From Corbicula japonica (taxonomy: Eukaryota > Mollusca > Bivalvia > Venerida > Cyrenidae): 64,000 nt of DNA. Within the stretch, counting starts at the first letter, position 1; every line of letters starts with the position of its first letter. This document shows, in pieces, positions 12,831 to 27,648 of the stretch. The notes under the pieces were generated by a model. The model was given only the letters and a program-made list of their open reading frames with translations, was not told where the DNA came from and did no database searches. Location: assembly GCA_038501625.1 (NCBI GenBank), contig JAZAYU010000004.1, positions 16,510,957-16,574,956 on the forward strand, written 5' to 3'. The position numbers and the translations under genes are program-made.

Positions 12831-14751
12831 TATAATATTTTATTCGATCTCTTATGGCGCATAGATAAAAGCAGAACATGTTCCATATCTAGCATAATGA
12901 AATCTTGCTGAAACTTGGTACAAGTGAATAAGATGTTTAGGTCAAGTTCGATAACAAAACCGCTTGAACCAGTCTCACCAGTGTTGTTGCTATCGAACTG
13001 TTAAAAACCGGATGTGTCCGTCCTTTACTTGAAATAAGTGAATATGTGCTTTTTATATTTGGTGAACCAGTTATACGTATTGGACCGGTTATCATATACA
13101 AGTATATTAATTTGCAATGAAATATTTACTTCATCTTTTTTTCCGACGAAAATTCTATACTTATCTTAAAATAAGCTTGATTCATCATTCTAGCCTGATT
13201 TCAATTACGTCCCACTCACGCACATTTGAACTCCTTTTTTTATTGCGTTGTGATAGTTGCGAAAATGTAGGCCAGATGTCTGAACGCACAAAGCATTATA
13301 TTGTATAAGGCAATTTGTGCTCCCACACTTTCCTCGGTGGCAGTACTGCCTGCTGAAACAATGTGGCCTTAAGTCGCATATCTCCACCATGTAAAATGAA
13401 ACCATTATTTATTGTTATTTTGTTATAGTGTTTTGCATAATTTTTTGATTATTCCGTTGTAACATGAGCAAACTTCATTTTTTTCTAATTTCTAATTAAT
13501 TTCGTTTTACAAGAAAATAGACCGCGTCACAGAATACATTGGCACAATTTCTTAATTAAGTTTGAAATTCGGTCATATTAAAGACAAACTTTTCCCTGGT
13601 TTTCCCTGAATTGTAAGAAAGAAAACTTTAAATCAAGGAAACAAAATGTCGATTTTACAATGTTTGTAAAGTTTGCACCTGGCAACCTCTTAGCGTGAAA
13701 TTGGCAGCCCAGCAGCCTGGCACGAAATTAAAGCCGTAATTACAAATTTTTTAATGTTCAACTTTTATTGGGTCGAATTTATAAAACCAGTGTTACGCCA
13801 TGGGCAAAAGTAATGTAATGGATATCAAACTTGGGACACAATAACTGGACCATATTGTCTCAATGTTATTAGGTACCATCCGGGTTATTGTCATTTCAAC
13901 GCTCAACTCAATATTTATAGGCACAAAACCTAGTCAGACAGCTATAGCAGCTATAGTTACTGGTCTTATATTTAGGAAAATTAATACAATTTAAACTATA
14001 TCCTTTGAGCTCAATACATGAAATGTTATGATGTTATTGTAACAGACTTTATTCATGACTTAATCAATTACAAGACAGTGCAGTACCAATATCTCTATTC
14101 CTCACCTCATCGGGGAATAACAAACATGGTTTTCTCACATAAAATTCGAAGCACCATGAGGAGTGGAAACACTTGTTGACTTGCCAAAAAGTGTAGATCA
14201 TGATCAAATTGCAGGCTTACACGGTCTAAAAAGAATATACCCTCTAAATGCATAAATAATGCGTCTCTTGCTACGGTCAGTCTTGCTGATTTGCGGACTC
14301 TGTAGACAGAAGTCAGCCTTGCTGCTTAACGATCAGTGTTCAGACAACTTCATATATTCGCTTTACACATTTGACACATGGACTTACGAAATACATCTGG
14401 AAACGCGTGATTGTAATCTTATAAGATTTTAAAATTAATTTGTCATAAAACACTTTTATTTAATTAATTGCTTGGTCCAGATTTATTCAACTGATACTGT
14501 AACATTCTTTTTGAATCTTATAATTAAATTTGATCATGATATTACATGTAAGATTTTCTTAAAGTAAAGTCAGTAATCTAATTACAAAATCTATAATAAC
14601 ACTGCACGCGGTACTGTATCGAATGTCGCATAATGGGATTGCGTAATGATGTCTTCCGGGAAAATCCTGAAACGGGAAAAACTAGAATCATCTTCGACGT
14701 TAAACCTTTGCTTATCCCTTGAGTACAGCTATTGTGAGAAGTGTCACAACC

Positions 14752-14900
14752 AGGGCCCAAGATCATAAAACTAAGTTTTGAGATCAGTCTCAAATTTCGA
14801 GGATCTGATTGGCTGAAATGGCGACTGGTCGCCATTTCAGCCAATCAAATGCTTGAAATTTGAGGCTGATCTCCATATTTAGTTTTATGATCTTGAGCAC
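14752..14900. mobile_element. Foldback MITE family A, GGCCCAAGATCATAAAAC-ended subtype
   Basis: Ends are AGGGCCCAAGATCATAAAAC and GTTTTATGATCTTGAGCAC, with the same palindromic centre GCGACTGGTCGCC. The ends differ from the AAGGTTATAAAAC subtype, so at least two subfamilies exist. Confidence 0.88.
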
Positions 14901-16083
14901 AGAATTTATACGAATGAAAGCTAATTAGCGTTGATTTGGTACAAAACAACATTTTTTTTTCAAGAATAAGGGAAAGGATTAGGTAATGGAAGACATTAAG
15001 ATCATGTTGACATTGGTACAATGTAATATGTCAAATGAACAAGAAGCTTATGTGTCTAGAGAATTATTTATAACAATTGCTGAGACCGGCCAACACTACA
15101 GTTGCATTGGAGACAAATTGGAAAAGGTTTTGCACAACTGGGAATCATATTTATGGCTTTCTGGGGGAAAAGATCAAGTCTATTTTAAAAAAATTCTAAT
15201 AATAAAATAATCTACTACTTCCATATGCTATAACATGAAATAAAGTGAGATTAAGAAAGGGATTCAATTATTTTTCTCGCCAGACGGAAAAAGAAATCAT
15301 TTATTTATCATAGAATTAAAAATTCCTATTTTGGAAACATAATTACAATGGATTTGTAAAGTTAATTCACTGAGCATTTTGTTGCTACTACAAGAAAACT
15401 GCATATTGTCACGATATATGTGGATGTGTCACATGTAAGTCCACATGGCAACACCTACATTCTTATAAAAGAGATCAGTCAGGTGTTTTAACACTGATAA
15501 ATCAAAGTTTGAAATGCAAAAAGTATGAATGGTTAGATTTGAAAATGTTATAGACAAACCCGCACATGTATGACAATCTAGTGCGGTCTTAATTAGTTTG
15601 TGATAATGATTCACTAATTCATTAACACATGCTCACAAATGTTTACGGTTTTTAAAAAACGTTGAGGGAGTAGGAAATATTCTGTATTTAGTAAAATATA
15701 TTTAGGCATGCGTATTAAACATGTAGTCTACAATGTATAATCATGTAAATATAAAAAAAAATATATTACCAGATCTTAACGTTCTATACTTTTTGGTCTG
15801 TTTTGATTCACACTGATAGGACGAGACGAGATAGGAAAGACGTTAAATTAAGCAATACCACATGAAAGAATACAAACTATTCAATTAAATAGTGATTATA
15901 GAAAATAGTTTTTTTCCTTTAGCAAACAACATAAGTATCATGCTCAACTACCCTCAAAGTAAGTTAACTATTTTAAAATTTGGATCTAACACTGGCATAA
16001 ATTTTGTTTCCTTTTATTGTAACAAACTGCATAAATACTTAAACGATTCTTAATTATAATAACACCTAGTACACTACTGAAAT

Positions 16084-16268
16084 ATACTTAAAGAAATTAG
16101 ATACGCAACTTCTTTAAACACAAAATATGTTTCGTGATTAAAGAAGTTGCGTTTTTAATTTCTTTTACTTTAGTATATGTTCTTGAAGAAATTAGAAACG
16201 CAACTTCTTTTAACATGAAATGTATTTCGTGTTAAAAGAAGTTGCGTTTCTAATTTCTTTAAGTATAT
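16084..16268. repeat. Pair of tandem foldbacks nested in an inverted repeat
   Basis: Each half is a palindrome: AAATTAGAAACGCAACTTCT on one side and AGAAGTTGCGTTTCTAATTT on the other. The first spans about 16091-16162, the second 16186-16260. The outermost bases (ATATACTTAAAGAAATT and AATTTCTTTAAGTATAT) also mirror each other. Confidence 0.9.
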
Positions 16269-18340
16269 ATTTAACAATTGTTATGTACCACCATTTAGAA
16301 AGGGTATTCATAGTTATTACTCATTGCAAAATCCCCAATTTCCCCCGACACCCGATGTTCTATTTCAAAAGTAATTCTACAACAAACCAGGGCGCCGATC
16401 CAGTAAAAATATAAATCCAAGAGATTGCTTCTTGAGCCTGCAATGACGATTATAAACTAATTACTTCGCCTAGACATATTAAGCCAAGATAGAATCCTCA
16501 CAAAATATTACCATAAGGACAATGGTTTCAGGACAGGGTAACCTGAAAAAGCAATCGGTGTTTAAGTGGCATTCGGAAAGCTATAAAACGCATGAGTTGC
16601 TAATGACTCTCTCTTGACGTTACTTAAGGATATTTCGTCCGTATCCATCGGTTATCGAATCAATATTGCATGTAAATAAGAGTTTTACACGTTACAAGTA
16701 AATCTCGGGTACCATATCTCTATTTAGATACCATACGTATAAATGTATTAAGGGCCAATTTGTTAGTCATGTCAGTTTATTTTTGAGGGACAAGTTTTCG
16801 TTTAAAATTCTTTTGAAACTGCGGATGATTGCTGTATAATGTCAAAGCTAATCAGTATACGCTTTTTTATAATATGATAAAATATTCACAGTGTTCACAT
16901 TATTAAATTGACTCACTGTTTCGTATTATTACAATTTCCCATTTCTTGTATTTCGTTATCTTGACGATATCATAGTTTCTGTAAGTGTTTCAAATCATAT
17001 TTTAGAACCTCGCGAGTATCTGAGAGAAAATTCATTCCAAATTGTGGATTCTATTAAATTTCAAGTCGTGACAGAAAAAATCTTCACATATTGAACTTCT
17101 TTTAAGATATATAAATGTACCATAGCTCGTCACTAGCATGCATTTGCATTTTATATTATGACATAAACAGAGTTGCCATTGGGACTTGTTTATGTTCATG
17201 TACATAGATAGATGCAGTGCGAAGTTTTTTCTTAGAAAACTAGTTAAGCTAGATCACGGGAGCTGGCTGCCTTTTCATTAGTATACTTTAAACGATTGCT
17301 TCTTTTCAAGGGTCAAACCTTCGTTTATTAAAACCGGATTCACTAATCTTAGCTTAATTATCTGAGCAGCGGACTTAACTAAATGTTTTCTTTTAAGAAT
17401 TGAACTTGGATTTCAGATGCAATATTTGCATTATAGATCAACTTACGCTACAGGGATATCGGTACCAGAAATTAAGAAAAACGCTTTTGCAAGTTCCTTC
17501 GCCACTTCCTCTTAAATAAGTATTTCTCATTCCGTATTTTACGAAGATTTTATTTACGAATTTGAGAAAATAAAGTGAAATAATGCAATGTCAACTTTTC
17601 CAACTTTATTCCAAAAGAAAACAACACATGTTAATACAAAGTAAGACTCTACAGCACTCTGCATGCTCCTACTGTTTACCGATTTGTTAACCACTTTGGT
17701 TGCACGACGAGACTGGATTAGACGTCTTTAGGGAACTGTTAATAAAGAACTCAGAAGTTTGAACAGTTGCTTTTATCCCTGCCATTTTGTTCTTGCTGAC
17801 TTAGCTCTAGGTGTTTTAGTCTCATCTAGCATCTAACCATTTGTCTTGATTGTGTTATTGCAACATTGTCGACTATGTGGGCGAGTTGGAATATAACATC
17901 CAGCATGTAAATGTTTGTTTATATTAGAATCGGACGGGGTAAGTCAAGGACGGTTAAACATAGAACCTGTTTTGAACATTTAGAGGCAAAATGGTTTGCA
18001 ACTGACTGTTTCAAGGCAGTGCATATAACTCCTCGTTTTCTCTTTTATGCAAACTATGTGTGTTTTCTATGTTGTTAATATAATTTAGTTGTGCTCTTTT
18101 GTTCCCTCTACTATTTGGTTATGTTGGGAGGCTGTGTTTCTGAATTTGGCTATTTAAGAAATGCAAAATGATTTTTTATAAACATTTAGGTATATACCAA
18201 CTGGTGTATATACCACAATCAGCATATCCTCTTATCAGATTGTCGCTTTTTATTATCCAGGTAATCTAAGAGCTTTTTATCCTTTAATTCTCAGACTCGA
18301 TCCTATCATATATTTATTTTAAAATGACCCTATATGTAGA

Positions 18341-18510
18341 GGTGAAATATGCATATCAGGGATTGCCACATTCAGAAAAAACAGCCTCCCCACACAGTCA
18401 AGAAGAAGAGAGAGAGAGGGAGAAAGCATGGTTAATAAAATGATCAGTTTCAAAAAAGACACCACTAACAATAAATAAAAATGAGAACCCAAGGGGTTAC
18501 CGCCTTAGAG
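18341..18510 (+). repeat. Dispersed repeat family E
   Basis: Starts GTGAAATATGCATATCAGG, contains AACAGCCTCCCCAC, a purine-rich GAAGAGAGAGAG run, and ends ATGAGAACCCAAGGGGTTAC then CGCCTT. Same order at 46.8 kb and, on the minus strand, at 24.2 kb. Confidence 0.7.
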
Positions 18511-18903
18511 TTAATTACCTAAGCCTATCACATAACAAATTCACATTACATACAAATTCAAAAGTACTTTCTTTTTCTCTCAGCTTCTATTGCTACTGTT
18601 TTCAGAGCACAATAACTTCGAGACACATATACTATTCAGACATATTAGTTTACGAGTATCTCCCCCGCATAAAGGCTAATTAATGACAAGAAATTTGAGA
18701 CCTAACCAGTTTTAATACGTTTGGTTGGAACGTTTCTAAGCAACAGTGATTTTCTCAGTATAACATTGACATTAAGTAGTGAACATGATTGATTTTGGTA
18801 TCTAACTTTAAGACATTATAGAAATTTGTGGCGTTATTGTGAAAGGATCAAAGACACTGCAAAAACACACAAAATAACTAACAACACACAACTGACCGAA
18901 CAT

Positions 18904-18959
18904 CTAATGATCAATACATGTTAATGAGAGCCTAATGATCAATACATGTTAATGAGAGC
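18904..18959. repeat. Exact 28-bp tandem duplication
   Basis: CTAATGATCAATACATGTTA plus ATGAGAGC occurs twice head to tail with no difference, so it is recent. Confidence 0.95.
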
Positions 18960-21929
18960 CTCATCAGCTACTCCTTAGTTTAGTAATGTCCAGTAGTTTC
19001 GCACCGTCTTTGTTTGAAGAAAGGAGTTTTTCAAAACATTTTTGTTTGTACCTTCTCGTCTATACTTTTATTCACTCGAGTGTCACAATTCAGTGCACCA
19101 TTTTACCTCTTTTACGTTAAAATCGACATCATTTTATCCAAGAATCCAAGACGTCTTAGCTTTTGAAGATGTTTTCATTTTATTGTATTATTATCTGTTA
19201 AAATCATAAAGATACATGATATGTAATGTTGTTTATGGTACCAACACAACAAACATTTAGTATTTCTTCGAGTCGCTCTAATACTTTACGATAACATTTT
19301 TTTCTATTTCTGTTAAGGTTTGTGTCTTTTTGCATGCCTTGCCGAGTTGATGAGTAGCTTGGAGTAAATTCACCAGGACAAGTTGCGCTTTGTTGTTCAT
19401 ATGAAAAGATGTGGGGGCAGGTGTAAGTTTTGTGCACCAAAAAACCTTATTTATACCCCCCTCAGTGGGAATAGGTTTTCTTTTCTTCTCTGCAAATGCA
19501 GAAAAGAGGCTGTGAAAAGAGGCTATGTTTTCTGGGTGTGACTTATATATAATATTTATTTTACTTTCCTGTAGGCAGGATAAAATACTATTTTGAAAGA
19601 TAGGCGACCTAATGAAAGATTTTTTTTATTTCGAACTTTGATGAAAACAAATAAACAGGAACAACTAGAATTGTTTTAGCATCTGATGCTTCCAAAACGT
19701 TCAGTTGTTTTAATAAAAATATCAGGTTATGAAAATCTGGCGAATCAATCATCTAAGTAGTGATTCCAGTCTTCCTCCGGCTTTCGGATATTACACCACC
19801 GGGAGAATTTGACAGGAAAAACGATAGTTATATAGTGAACTGTCTGGCAGCTCGATGACGGCGTCCAAGCCAGTAAATGGTAAGTTCAATAAATATTTAT
19901 GCGTTTTGTACAGAATTGGAATTGGGAAAAAGAATATCAATCTTTTTTGTCATAATATAGTTTGTTGGGATTGAACGAGTTTGAATTGGGTGCTTTATTA
20001 AATTAGTTTTTATTGACTTGACAGATACGGGAATATTGACGCAGCTAAATGTTTACTTAAGTAATAAAATATATATTTGAAGTGATATGGGCGGATTGAC
20101 CTGGCGCTGTTCTTAAACAACTGACCTTCTTACACCTACTAATTATTATTATTATATATTTACACATTACCTTATTGCAAATCTAACACATAAAATGTCT
20201 TTTTTTAACTGGTTAAACAAGTTTCCATTAACATTTGAAATATTTGCTGCATTTACTGTGGGTCAATAATGATCTATATAGTCGATTACATGTATGTTAG
20301 GATATTCTGCCCCTTATTAAAAATATAATATAGTTATGTTTTATTCACAATAACCGTTTTCTTTCTTTCTCTCTGATGTCCGCTGATGTTGCGTGTTTGT
20401 ATGGTATGTGTATAACGTGCCCGATGTATTTACATATTATGATTATTCAAACAGAATCTTAGTAATACGTTCAATTAGACAACAATGTAACCTGTCAAAA
20501 ACGCAAAGGATAACACGATCTTACACACTCCAGATACGTTTTCTGTGATAAAGTATTAGATAATAGATTGCAAAGAGTTTGTGCCAAGTTTATGGAATGT
20601 GACTTTCACTCGATAGCATACAATATATGATTAATTAATGATTAATTTCAATTACAGAAATGGAACCAAATCTGAAAATTCACTGCATGATCTGTTACAA
20701 CATTACACTTTTTCTCGTGTATGCATAACTTACAAAAGAACATAGATAAGACCTTATTTTATTTCTATATATTGGAACTTGCCATACCATCAAGATTTAG
20801 TATCTTGCTTAAACATTTCCGATAGGTTATTTCCCAATCCAACGAATCCACGTTCTAAAGAGATTTTGTTCACTTTTCAAAAATATTAATATGAAGTCCG
20901 ATTGTTCAGTAAGTCTTAGAGATAGTCATTATTATACAGATCGCCTGGATAATGCGAGTTTGTAGTTTGGAACGCTATACGGAACTTACATGAACCACGA
21001 ATCTGCATTGGGAGTCAGCACTTCCCAAATGTTGAAATTTATTTGCAAAATTAAGGAAACCGTTCTCATTTAGAAATAACCGGTATGTTTAATAGAAATT
21101 GTATAGCTCCTTATAATTGCGATTCCTTTAGATTTCAATAATATGATTGGAAATGTTGTTGTTCATTTTTGATAATTGCATTGGATACAATTAAACAATA
21201 AATAAGTAAAGAATAAAAATTGCTTTCTTATACAGATTGTTGAATCAAATTTAATACTGATATATGTTGGCAATCTGCTTCAAACTCGTAACTGTTCAAC
21301 TAGACTTTACTATGTTCCAAGAATTCAGTTGAACATTAATGAAACCGTATATGCAAACCTTCGGCATTTATTGCACCGAACAATCTGTCTGATCTGCCTT
21401 TGATAGTGTATCATAAAGAGATGTGCTAATCTCATATGACGATGCCTCCTTCCGGTATTCAGTTCAAAGCCAAAGATGCCTGAAATTTGTAAGAGGTGTT
21501 TCAAATTTCTCCGTTTATGATAAATCTTAATTGTTTTTCAAGTCTATTCTGACAGATAGAAGTTCTGGCCATCATGCTTACCTATAACAAACGAAAACCA
21601 GATTTATTCACAAATTTCCAGATCCAATATAAACATTCTGAACAGGTGTAAACATTCCGGGAAAATTTCCACAGAGACGTCTTGTCTATTACACCTGCCT
21701 GATAGAGCGTCGTGATATATAGATATTGAGTTTTTCTTTAATATATTAATTACATTGCTTAATGGTAAAAGTGCGATTATTATCTATCCTGTGATATTTA
21801 TGGTGTTCTTTGTCTTAACTGCTTTGTGGCTTCAATTGAAATAATTACATTTGTATATAAGAAGAATCTTGAAGCGAGAAAAAAGTAGATGTGTTTATTA
21901 ATTGACTCAATTATCGTCTAAAATTTCAA

Positions 21930-22000
21930 TAATTATTACATAAATAACATTGTGCCATTGTATCATTACTGTAATTATTACATAAATAACATTGTTCCAT
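21930..22000. repeat. Short direct duplication
   Basis: ATTATTACATAAATAACATT followed by GTgCCATT or GTtCCATT occurs twice about 43 bp apart. Confidence 0.8.
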
Positions 22001-23744
22001 TACTAGGCCTTTCAAACGGCAAAACAGACATCACGATTTGATAAGAATTCTTCAGTAAACGATAGCGGTCAGAATGATTTAGTAAAATATATTAATATTC
22101 CAGTATTATTGTTTTACAACATAAAAAGGACTTTGGCTAATATACTTACATGAATTTTATTCAAATCAAACTGATAAAAATTTCATTACAGATCGAAAAT
22201 AAAAAATAAAATTGAACTAAGAGCACCTGCGAAAACGAAACATTTTAAACAAAAAATGGAATAATGAATTGAAATAGAAATAACACATTTAGTCTGGTCA
22301 ATATGGGTTCAATAATACTTAAGTTTATTATTATATTTTCGTTTCCTGAACATTAACAACTTGTAAAATAAATTTGATTGTGTGCGGTTATTTTTTCTGC
22401 TTTAAAAGAATCGGTGTTTGATTTCTCCCTTTTTTATTTAGGTGATGTTTATTTAAACTTCTTATTTCATCGACATTTTGAAAAACGAAAAGAATATGCC
22501 GGTTTCATTGTTTATTATTACCAAAGTCGATTTCGAGTTTTCCTGTTGTCCGATGACATTAACGTATTTATGATATATATCAATAATCAAATGATGAGAC
22601 TGTCTAGAGGACGCCCAGAAATAACCTATCAAGTGTTCTAATTTTAGATATTTCAAATTAACTTTTTGCAACTAATTTGAATATTGCTTTGCCTGTATTG
22701 TAAAGAAATTAACGTACAATGTAGAAGATATTAAGATTAGGTTTTTAGAATAGCAACTCAATTTTGGGGTTTACATGACTAAATTCAATAACGTTACCTG
22801 ATACCACTAAGTATTTATATATACAACACAAATTGATGACAAGTACATGTACAGAAGAGGTTGACCGCAAAACAAAAGAAAACATAAACTACGCTCTTTA
22901 GAAGACTTTAACATTAATTATTACAAGTCTGAAAGAGAGAAAAATTAATAACGTGAATAGCATGAAAAACATATTATCGCATAATTGCCGACGGCAAAAA
23001 TGACTGTGATAGAAGTGGTAGCATTTCCTAACTGCACATAAACAGGCTTAGGCAATCTGAACCTGCATTGTTCGACCAGCTGTGTTCGAAGACGTTTACT
23101 TGTCGATTTCTTGCTTAAAATCCTACTCTTCTTAATCACAGCTTAATATTCTGTATTATATAATGTGTTGTACTAAATCAGGGAATTGACAATTCTCTCA
23201 ATATTGTGAGGCAGAAACGTCTCTTGTTTCCAGAGAGACACAAGGTATACCATAGCAGGTAAATCAATACCGCATTTAGCTCATTACTTTGCCCAGACAG
23301 AATTTAGTTTCCATATTAAGACCAGTGACGTAAACGCCACAATGTAAATCTTGATGAACAATTGATCAGAGTTTGACAAGGTCTAGAATAACTGAGCTTG
23401 TTCGGAATGAAACAGACGAATTCAGACATGCAAACCTAATTAAAAACATATGGCATCTTTTAATTAAATTTTGTTTGGGCCCATTTGATTATGTAATGTA
23501 GATGTTTAAAACAATTAAATTGAAGGAAACAGTTTTAAAATTTAGTTTGTATGAATTGAGATGTTCCTGCTGAGACAAAATTTCTATAACAACTGTAACA
23601 CGGAATTCGCTAAAATAATAGATGTTTGCCGCCCGTCATTTCGTCAAAAAGCAACAGAGAAAAGAGTAGACACTATAATTATGTAATCAAACAGAAATAT
23701 TGTTGTCTTATTTCTTCGGCCAAAGTACCATTGTAAATGGTTGT

Positions 23745-23930
23745 TACAAACAAAGTGAGAATGGCACTTCAAGAATCGCCTAACCCAGAAAACAGCCTCC
23801 CCACGCAACAAAAAAGTATAGAGGAAAATAGAGCATGGGTTTATAAGAAGATAAATTTCAAATAAGACCCCCCCCCCCAAAGAAAACAGTTAATGAAAAA
23901 GAGAATCTTAGGGGTTACTGTATTGGAACA
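23745..23930 (+). repeat. Dispersed repeat family E with poly-C
   Basis: Contains AACAGCCTCCCCACGCAAC, a run of C near 23868-23878, and GAGAATCTTAGGGGTTACTG. A diverged copy. Confidence 0.65.
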
Positions 23931-24149
23931 ATTTGCCACTTAGGGTTTAATGATCTATGTTGCACCAACTTCACACTTACCCCAACAGGTTATCATATGA
24001 ATATACACGTACAAGTTGTCTCGGTGATTAAACTCCATCCCACCCTTCAACGCGACAATGTTGTATGAATACGCACTCGAACATATATGAGAACCTGTAT
24101 GATGTTTGTGTACCCTACATGGTTTAAACGAAAAATGTTTTGTTGCTTA

Positions 24150-24315
24150 CCTTCCAAGGCGGTAACCCCTCGGGTTCTGATTTTCATCAATTGTTTTTAT
24201 TGTTCTTTTGAAAATAAAACATTTCCTTTCATTCTCTGCTTTTGCACTGTTCGGGGCTGCGTCTTCTGGATGTTGCCGTTCCTAATATGCATAATTATAA
24301 TTCACTTTTTTCACG
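24150..24315 (-). repeat. Dispersed repeat family E, inverted copy
   Basis: The minus strand reads ATGCATATTAGGAACGGCAA, CAGAAGACGCAGCC, and GAACCCGAGGGGTTACCGCC, matching the plus-strand copies. Overlapping open frames here come from the repeat and are not genes. Confidence 0.65.
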
Positions 24316-24724
24316 AGCAGTTTAACTTTTGTTTCCAGCTGAATGCACTTTTATTTCGAGACTATATGCTAAGAAATACAGGTATACTATTAGTAATAAA
24401 AATAAAAATACAATACTGTTGTTTTTAAAGGCTTTGCAAAACACCAATAAACCACACCAGAATGCTAAACATGTTCTGATTTGTTTAAATAAAAGCCTTG
24501 AAATTAATGAAGATATCAGAAAATCAGACAAACTATTACTTGTTTTATTTACTTAAATGTAAAATGTAGACGACTTTTTGTCGGTATAATGCCAAGAATA
24601 GATAACTTTATATAGTGAAGTGATGTTGAATCCCAGCGACATTCTGTTCTTTCCTCACCCTCAGATGTGACAATTGTTTTATGTGTTTTTCCTGATGTTT
24701 ATTTTATAATCTTAGTAGCGTGGG

Positions 24725-24972
24725 TTGTAACGTGTGGCGGCCGTAGAAAGTCTTCCCGTACATTCAATCAGTGCTGTTATCAATTATATAGCCATTTGAA
24801 GACATTTGGGCATGATACTTAAATTTGTGTAAAAAGTGAGTAGCGCTCAACCGGGTCTGGGCGGCATGGACAGAAATATGCATTCTGATAAATGCCCTTG
24901 AACAGGCTCAATCAAACCGAGCCTGCAATATTTTGGTATTTGTCGTGTTCGGCTGCTTTCAAAGTTCCTTTG
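24725..24972 (-). repeat. Dispersed repeat family D, inverted copy
   Basis: On the minus strand it carries GCCGAACACGACAAATAC, AATATTGCAGGCTCGGTTTG, TTGAGCCTGTTCA, CGCCCAGACCCGGTTGAGC and ACATTCAAT... as in the copy at 50.4 kb. Confidence 0.7.
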
Positions 24973-26102
24973 TAACTTATTTAAAAATTTAAACTTTATA
25001 GGTAGCATAGTGCGATTATATGGATTCTTTCAATTTTTAATGTTATTTAGTTCTTTTATCTACTAATCGCTCTGTGAATCCAATAGCAGGCAAAGGATTT
25101 AAAGGTCACCAATCCGTTTCTTTTCCGAGATCGGTCTAGTTCGCCGCGTCGTCCTAATTGCAAATGTTTGTAATGGCTTGTTAATTATTAATAAGTTATT
25201 GTAAGAATCTAGCACTTATTGATTCAATAATTGGTAAGGCGCGTTATATTCTTAGAATTTGTTTTAGATGCATCGAAAAAGCAGTATGACGTTCGAGAGA
25301 TGTCTGAGAATCGATTTGTACCATGGTAATAGAGATTTCAATGAACTTAAATTATAGAAAATAAGATTATAGAAAATCAGAGAGCCATATAAACAACAAT
25401 ACATTCGTTATGTATGACAAAATAAAGTCTGTTTCTCCTAATATATTATAGCCTAAAGCAGCTTTATATAACACGTGCTCGACACATAAGGTTTAAGAGG
25501 TAAAATTACAGTTTAATCTTCAGGAGATTAAATGGCCCTCAGTTTATACAAAATGTGTTTTGTTTAAAAAATCAAGACAAAGGACACCCATATATTTACA
25601 AATATCCAAAACAACGTTCGAAATACTAGGTTCGCTAAGTAATACTACATGCATTTAAATTGTATTTCCCACTGATTCATTCGTTTTTGTTTTTTTTTAG
25701 AAAAAAGCATTTGCCTATTGCCACGTTTTGTGAGCACCCATGTTGACGAAGATGAACTCGTATGATATTTAGATTAATATCCCTGCAATTATACCTCTTG
25801 GTGATAAAACACTAAACATGCGATAAGACAATGAAATGTTTTTTGTTCTAGTTTTACTGAACTTTTGTTTTTATGTTCCATGTTCTTTTCAGCCAACTTC
25901 AAAAAAAAATGGATTAAAAGAAAAGACTAGACAGTCACAGACTAAATTGTTTGTTGTATGATTCAGAATGTGTGTTATTTGTTAAATTCAATTTCGTTCG
26001 GCTGGGCAGGCTAGATTTATATTATTTGTTCCAGAGGTGCACCATTTATTGTGTTTTAACTTATATACCACAAACCGCCCAATGGTTTCTTTGTCTTTGT
26101 TC

Positions 26103-26209
<107 letters not shown>

Positions 26210-26572
26210 CCCTGCCCTCTTTCTTTTTCTTGTCTGTTCAACAATTATGTTATGTATCTGTTAACTATTGAACTCATAAATGACCACTTCCAAATACTCA
26301 TACATTCCTCTTGACAAGATACAGCTTATTGTTGTTTAATGTCGCAGAAGGTCATGATAGTTTCCTTTAATGAACTTCTATTTTGGTAATAAAGAATTCC
26401 TTGATTTGCTGCATCTTATTTATCTTTGGGTCATTTTGGTCTCATAAACCAAAATAGTAATAATAGAAAATGTCTTGTTTCAGTGATAAGAATGGGTATG
26501 TCACTAAATCAATAGAAAATCAATTAAGATCGCTGCTTCATAAATCAAAAATAAAATTTCCAACGAAATCTT

Positions 26573-26719
26573 GGCCCAAGATCATAAAACTGAGATTGGA
26601 GACCAGACTCAAATCTCAAGCATCTGATTGGCTGAAATGGCGACCAGTCGCCATTTCAGCCAATCAGATGCTTGAAATTTGAGTCTGGTCTCCAGCTTTA
26701 GTTTTATGATCTTGGGCCC
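26573..26719. mobile_element. Foldback MITE family A, perfect-ended copy
   Basis: Ends GGCCCAAGATCATAAAAC and GTTTTATGATCTTGGGCC are exact inverted repeats. The centre is GGCGACCAGTCGCC. Open frames across it on both strands are a by-product of the palindrome. Confidence 0.92.
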
Positions 26720-27648
26720 TTGACATGCGCGCACGCAAGCTGAATTCAAATTATTTTTTCTGGCGATTTGAAAGGGTGGTGTGGAGAGGTGATACAGATG
26801 CAAAACTTTTTGTAGCAACAATGTTTTAAGTTTTTCTCTGCTACATCATTCGATTCTCTCAAACTTTATTTTGTGTCTGCGCAACGATGGAACTGCTGTT
26901 TATGGAGATAATTCTTATTTGTATTGTTTTCCAACAGATTTGACCGTTTATTTTCCGGAAGCGAAATAACAAATTTGTAACGTCTTTTATTGTTTTTGTT
27001 TATGTTACAATTTGTTCCCCAATGTCATTATTATTCTAAAGAAACATTTATTTATAACAAAGAACTTTAAAAATATAAATAGAGACAATACTCTGGGAAT
27101 GCACGTTTCTAGACAGATGACGTCAATCAATGCCTATTTCAAGTTTTATCTCAATTTAAACGGTTACAACTTTAGTGTGTCAGGTGCTATAAAACAGAAT
27201 AGATCTGACATTAAAGAAAAATATACATAAATAATCAGATTCTCTAATCATACCTCTTATCTAAGGCAAAAAATCTTGTTTTATTTTAATTTACGGGTGG
27301 TGGTGGTGGTGCGGTTTGTTCGCGAATGTGTGTAGCGTAATAAAAACGAGAAAAACATAATCGATGAAAGCAAAAAAGTAATTAAGATAAAGTGGAGTTC
27401 GGGTTGATTAAAGATTGATACTTTCCCAGCAGCAGTATTCGTGTTTTATGTTCACTGTAATTTGGGATACTAAATAATCTACATTCTGTCAAACCGTATT
27501 ACCTGCCTTTGTCCATCTCAAATTTTACGGCCTTTGTGTCCAACAATTGAGATTTCGACTAGCCAGTCTGAAAACCAACCTCAAGATACTATAATAAAAT
27601 GCATGTTTTAAGTAAAATGTCTTTTTCTGAAAGTAGTGTTGTCGGTTT

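Noticed and set aside
13998..14006. ATATCCTTT, a perfect U12 donor consensus
   Set aside because: The preceding bases do not encode the expected Cav3 Asn-Pro end and do not end in CC. Probably chance. A weaker match at 18224 fails for the same reason.
14986..15210. 74-codon plus-strand open frame
   Set aside because: No recognised motif and no splice or promoter support; length is expected by chance in this much sequence.
19855..19879. Possible first exon: ATG with eight codons followed by a GTAAGT donor
   Set aside because: Phase 1 does not fit the phase 2 start at 27764, no intermediate exon was found, and eight codons give no homology.
24087..24556. Overlapping open frames on both strands
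   Set aside because: They overlap a dispersed repeat and AT-rich DNA, with no homology or splice context.
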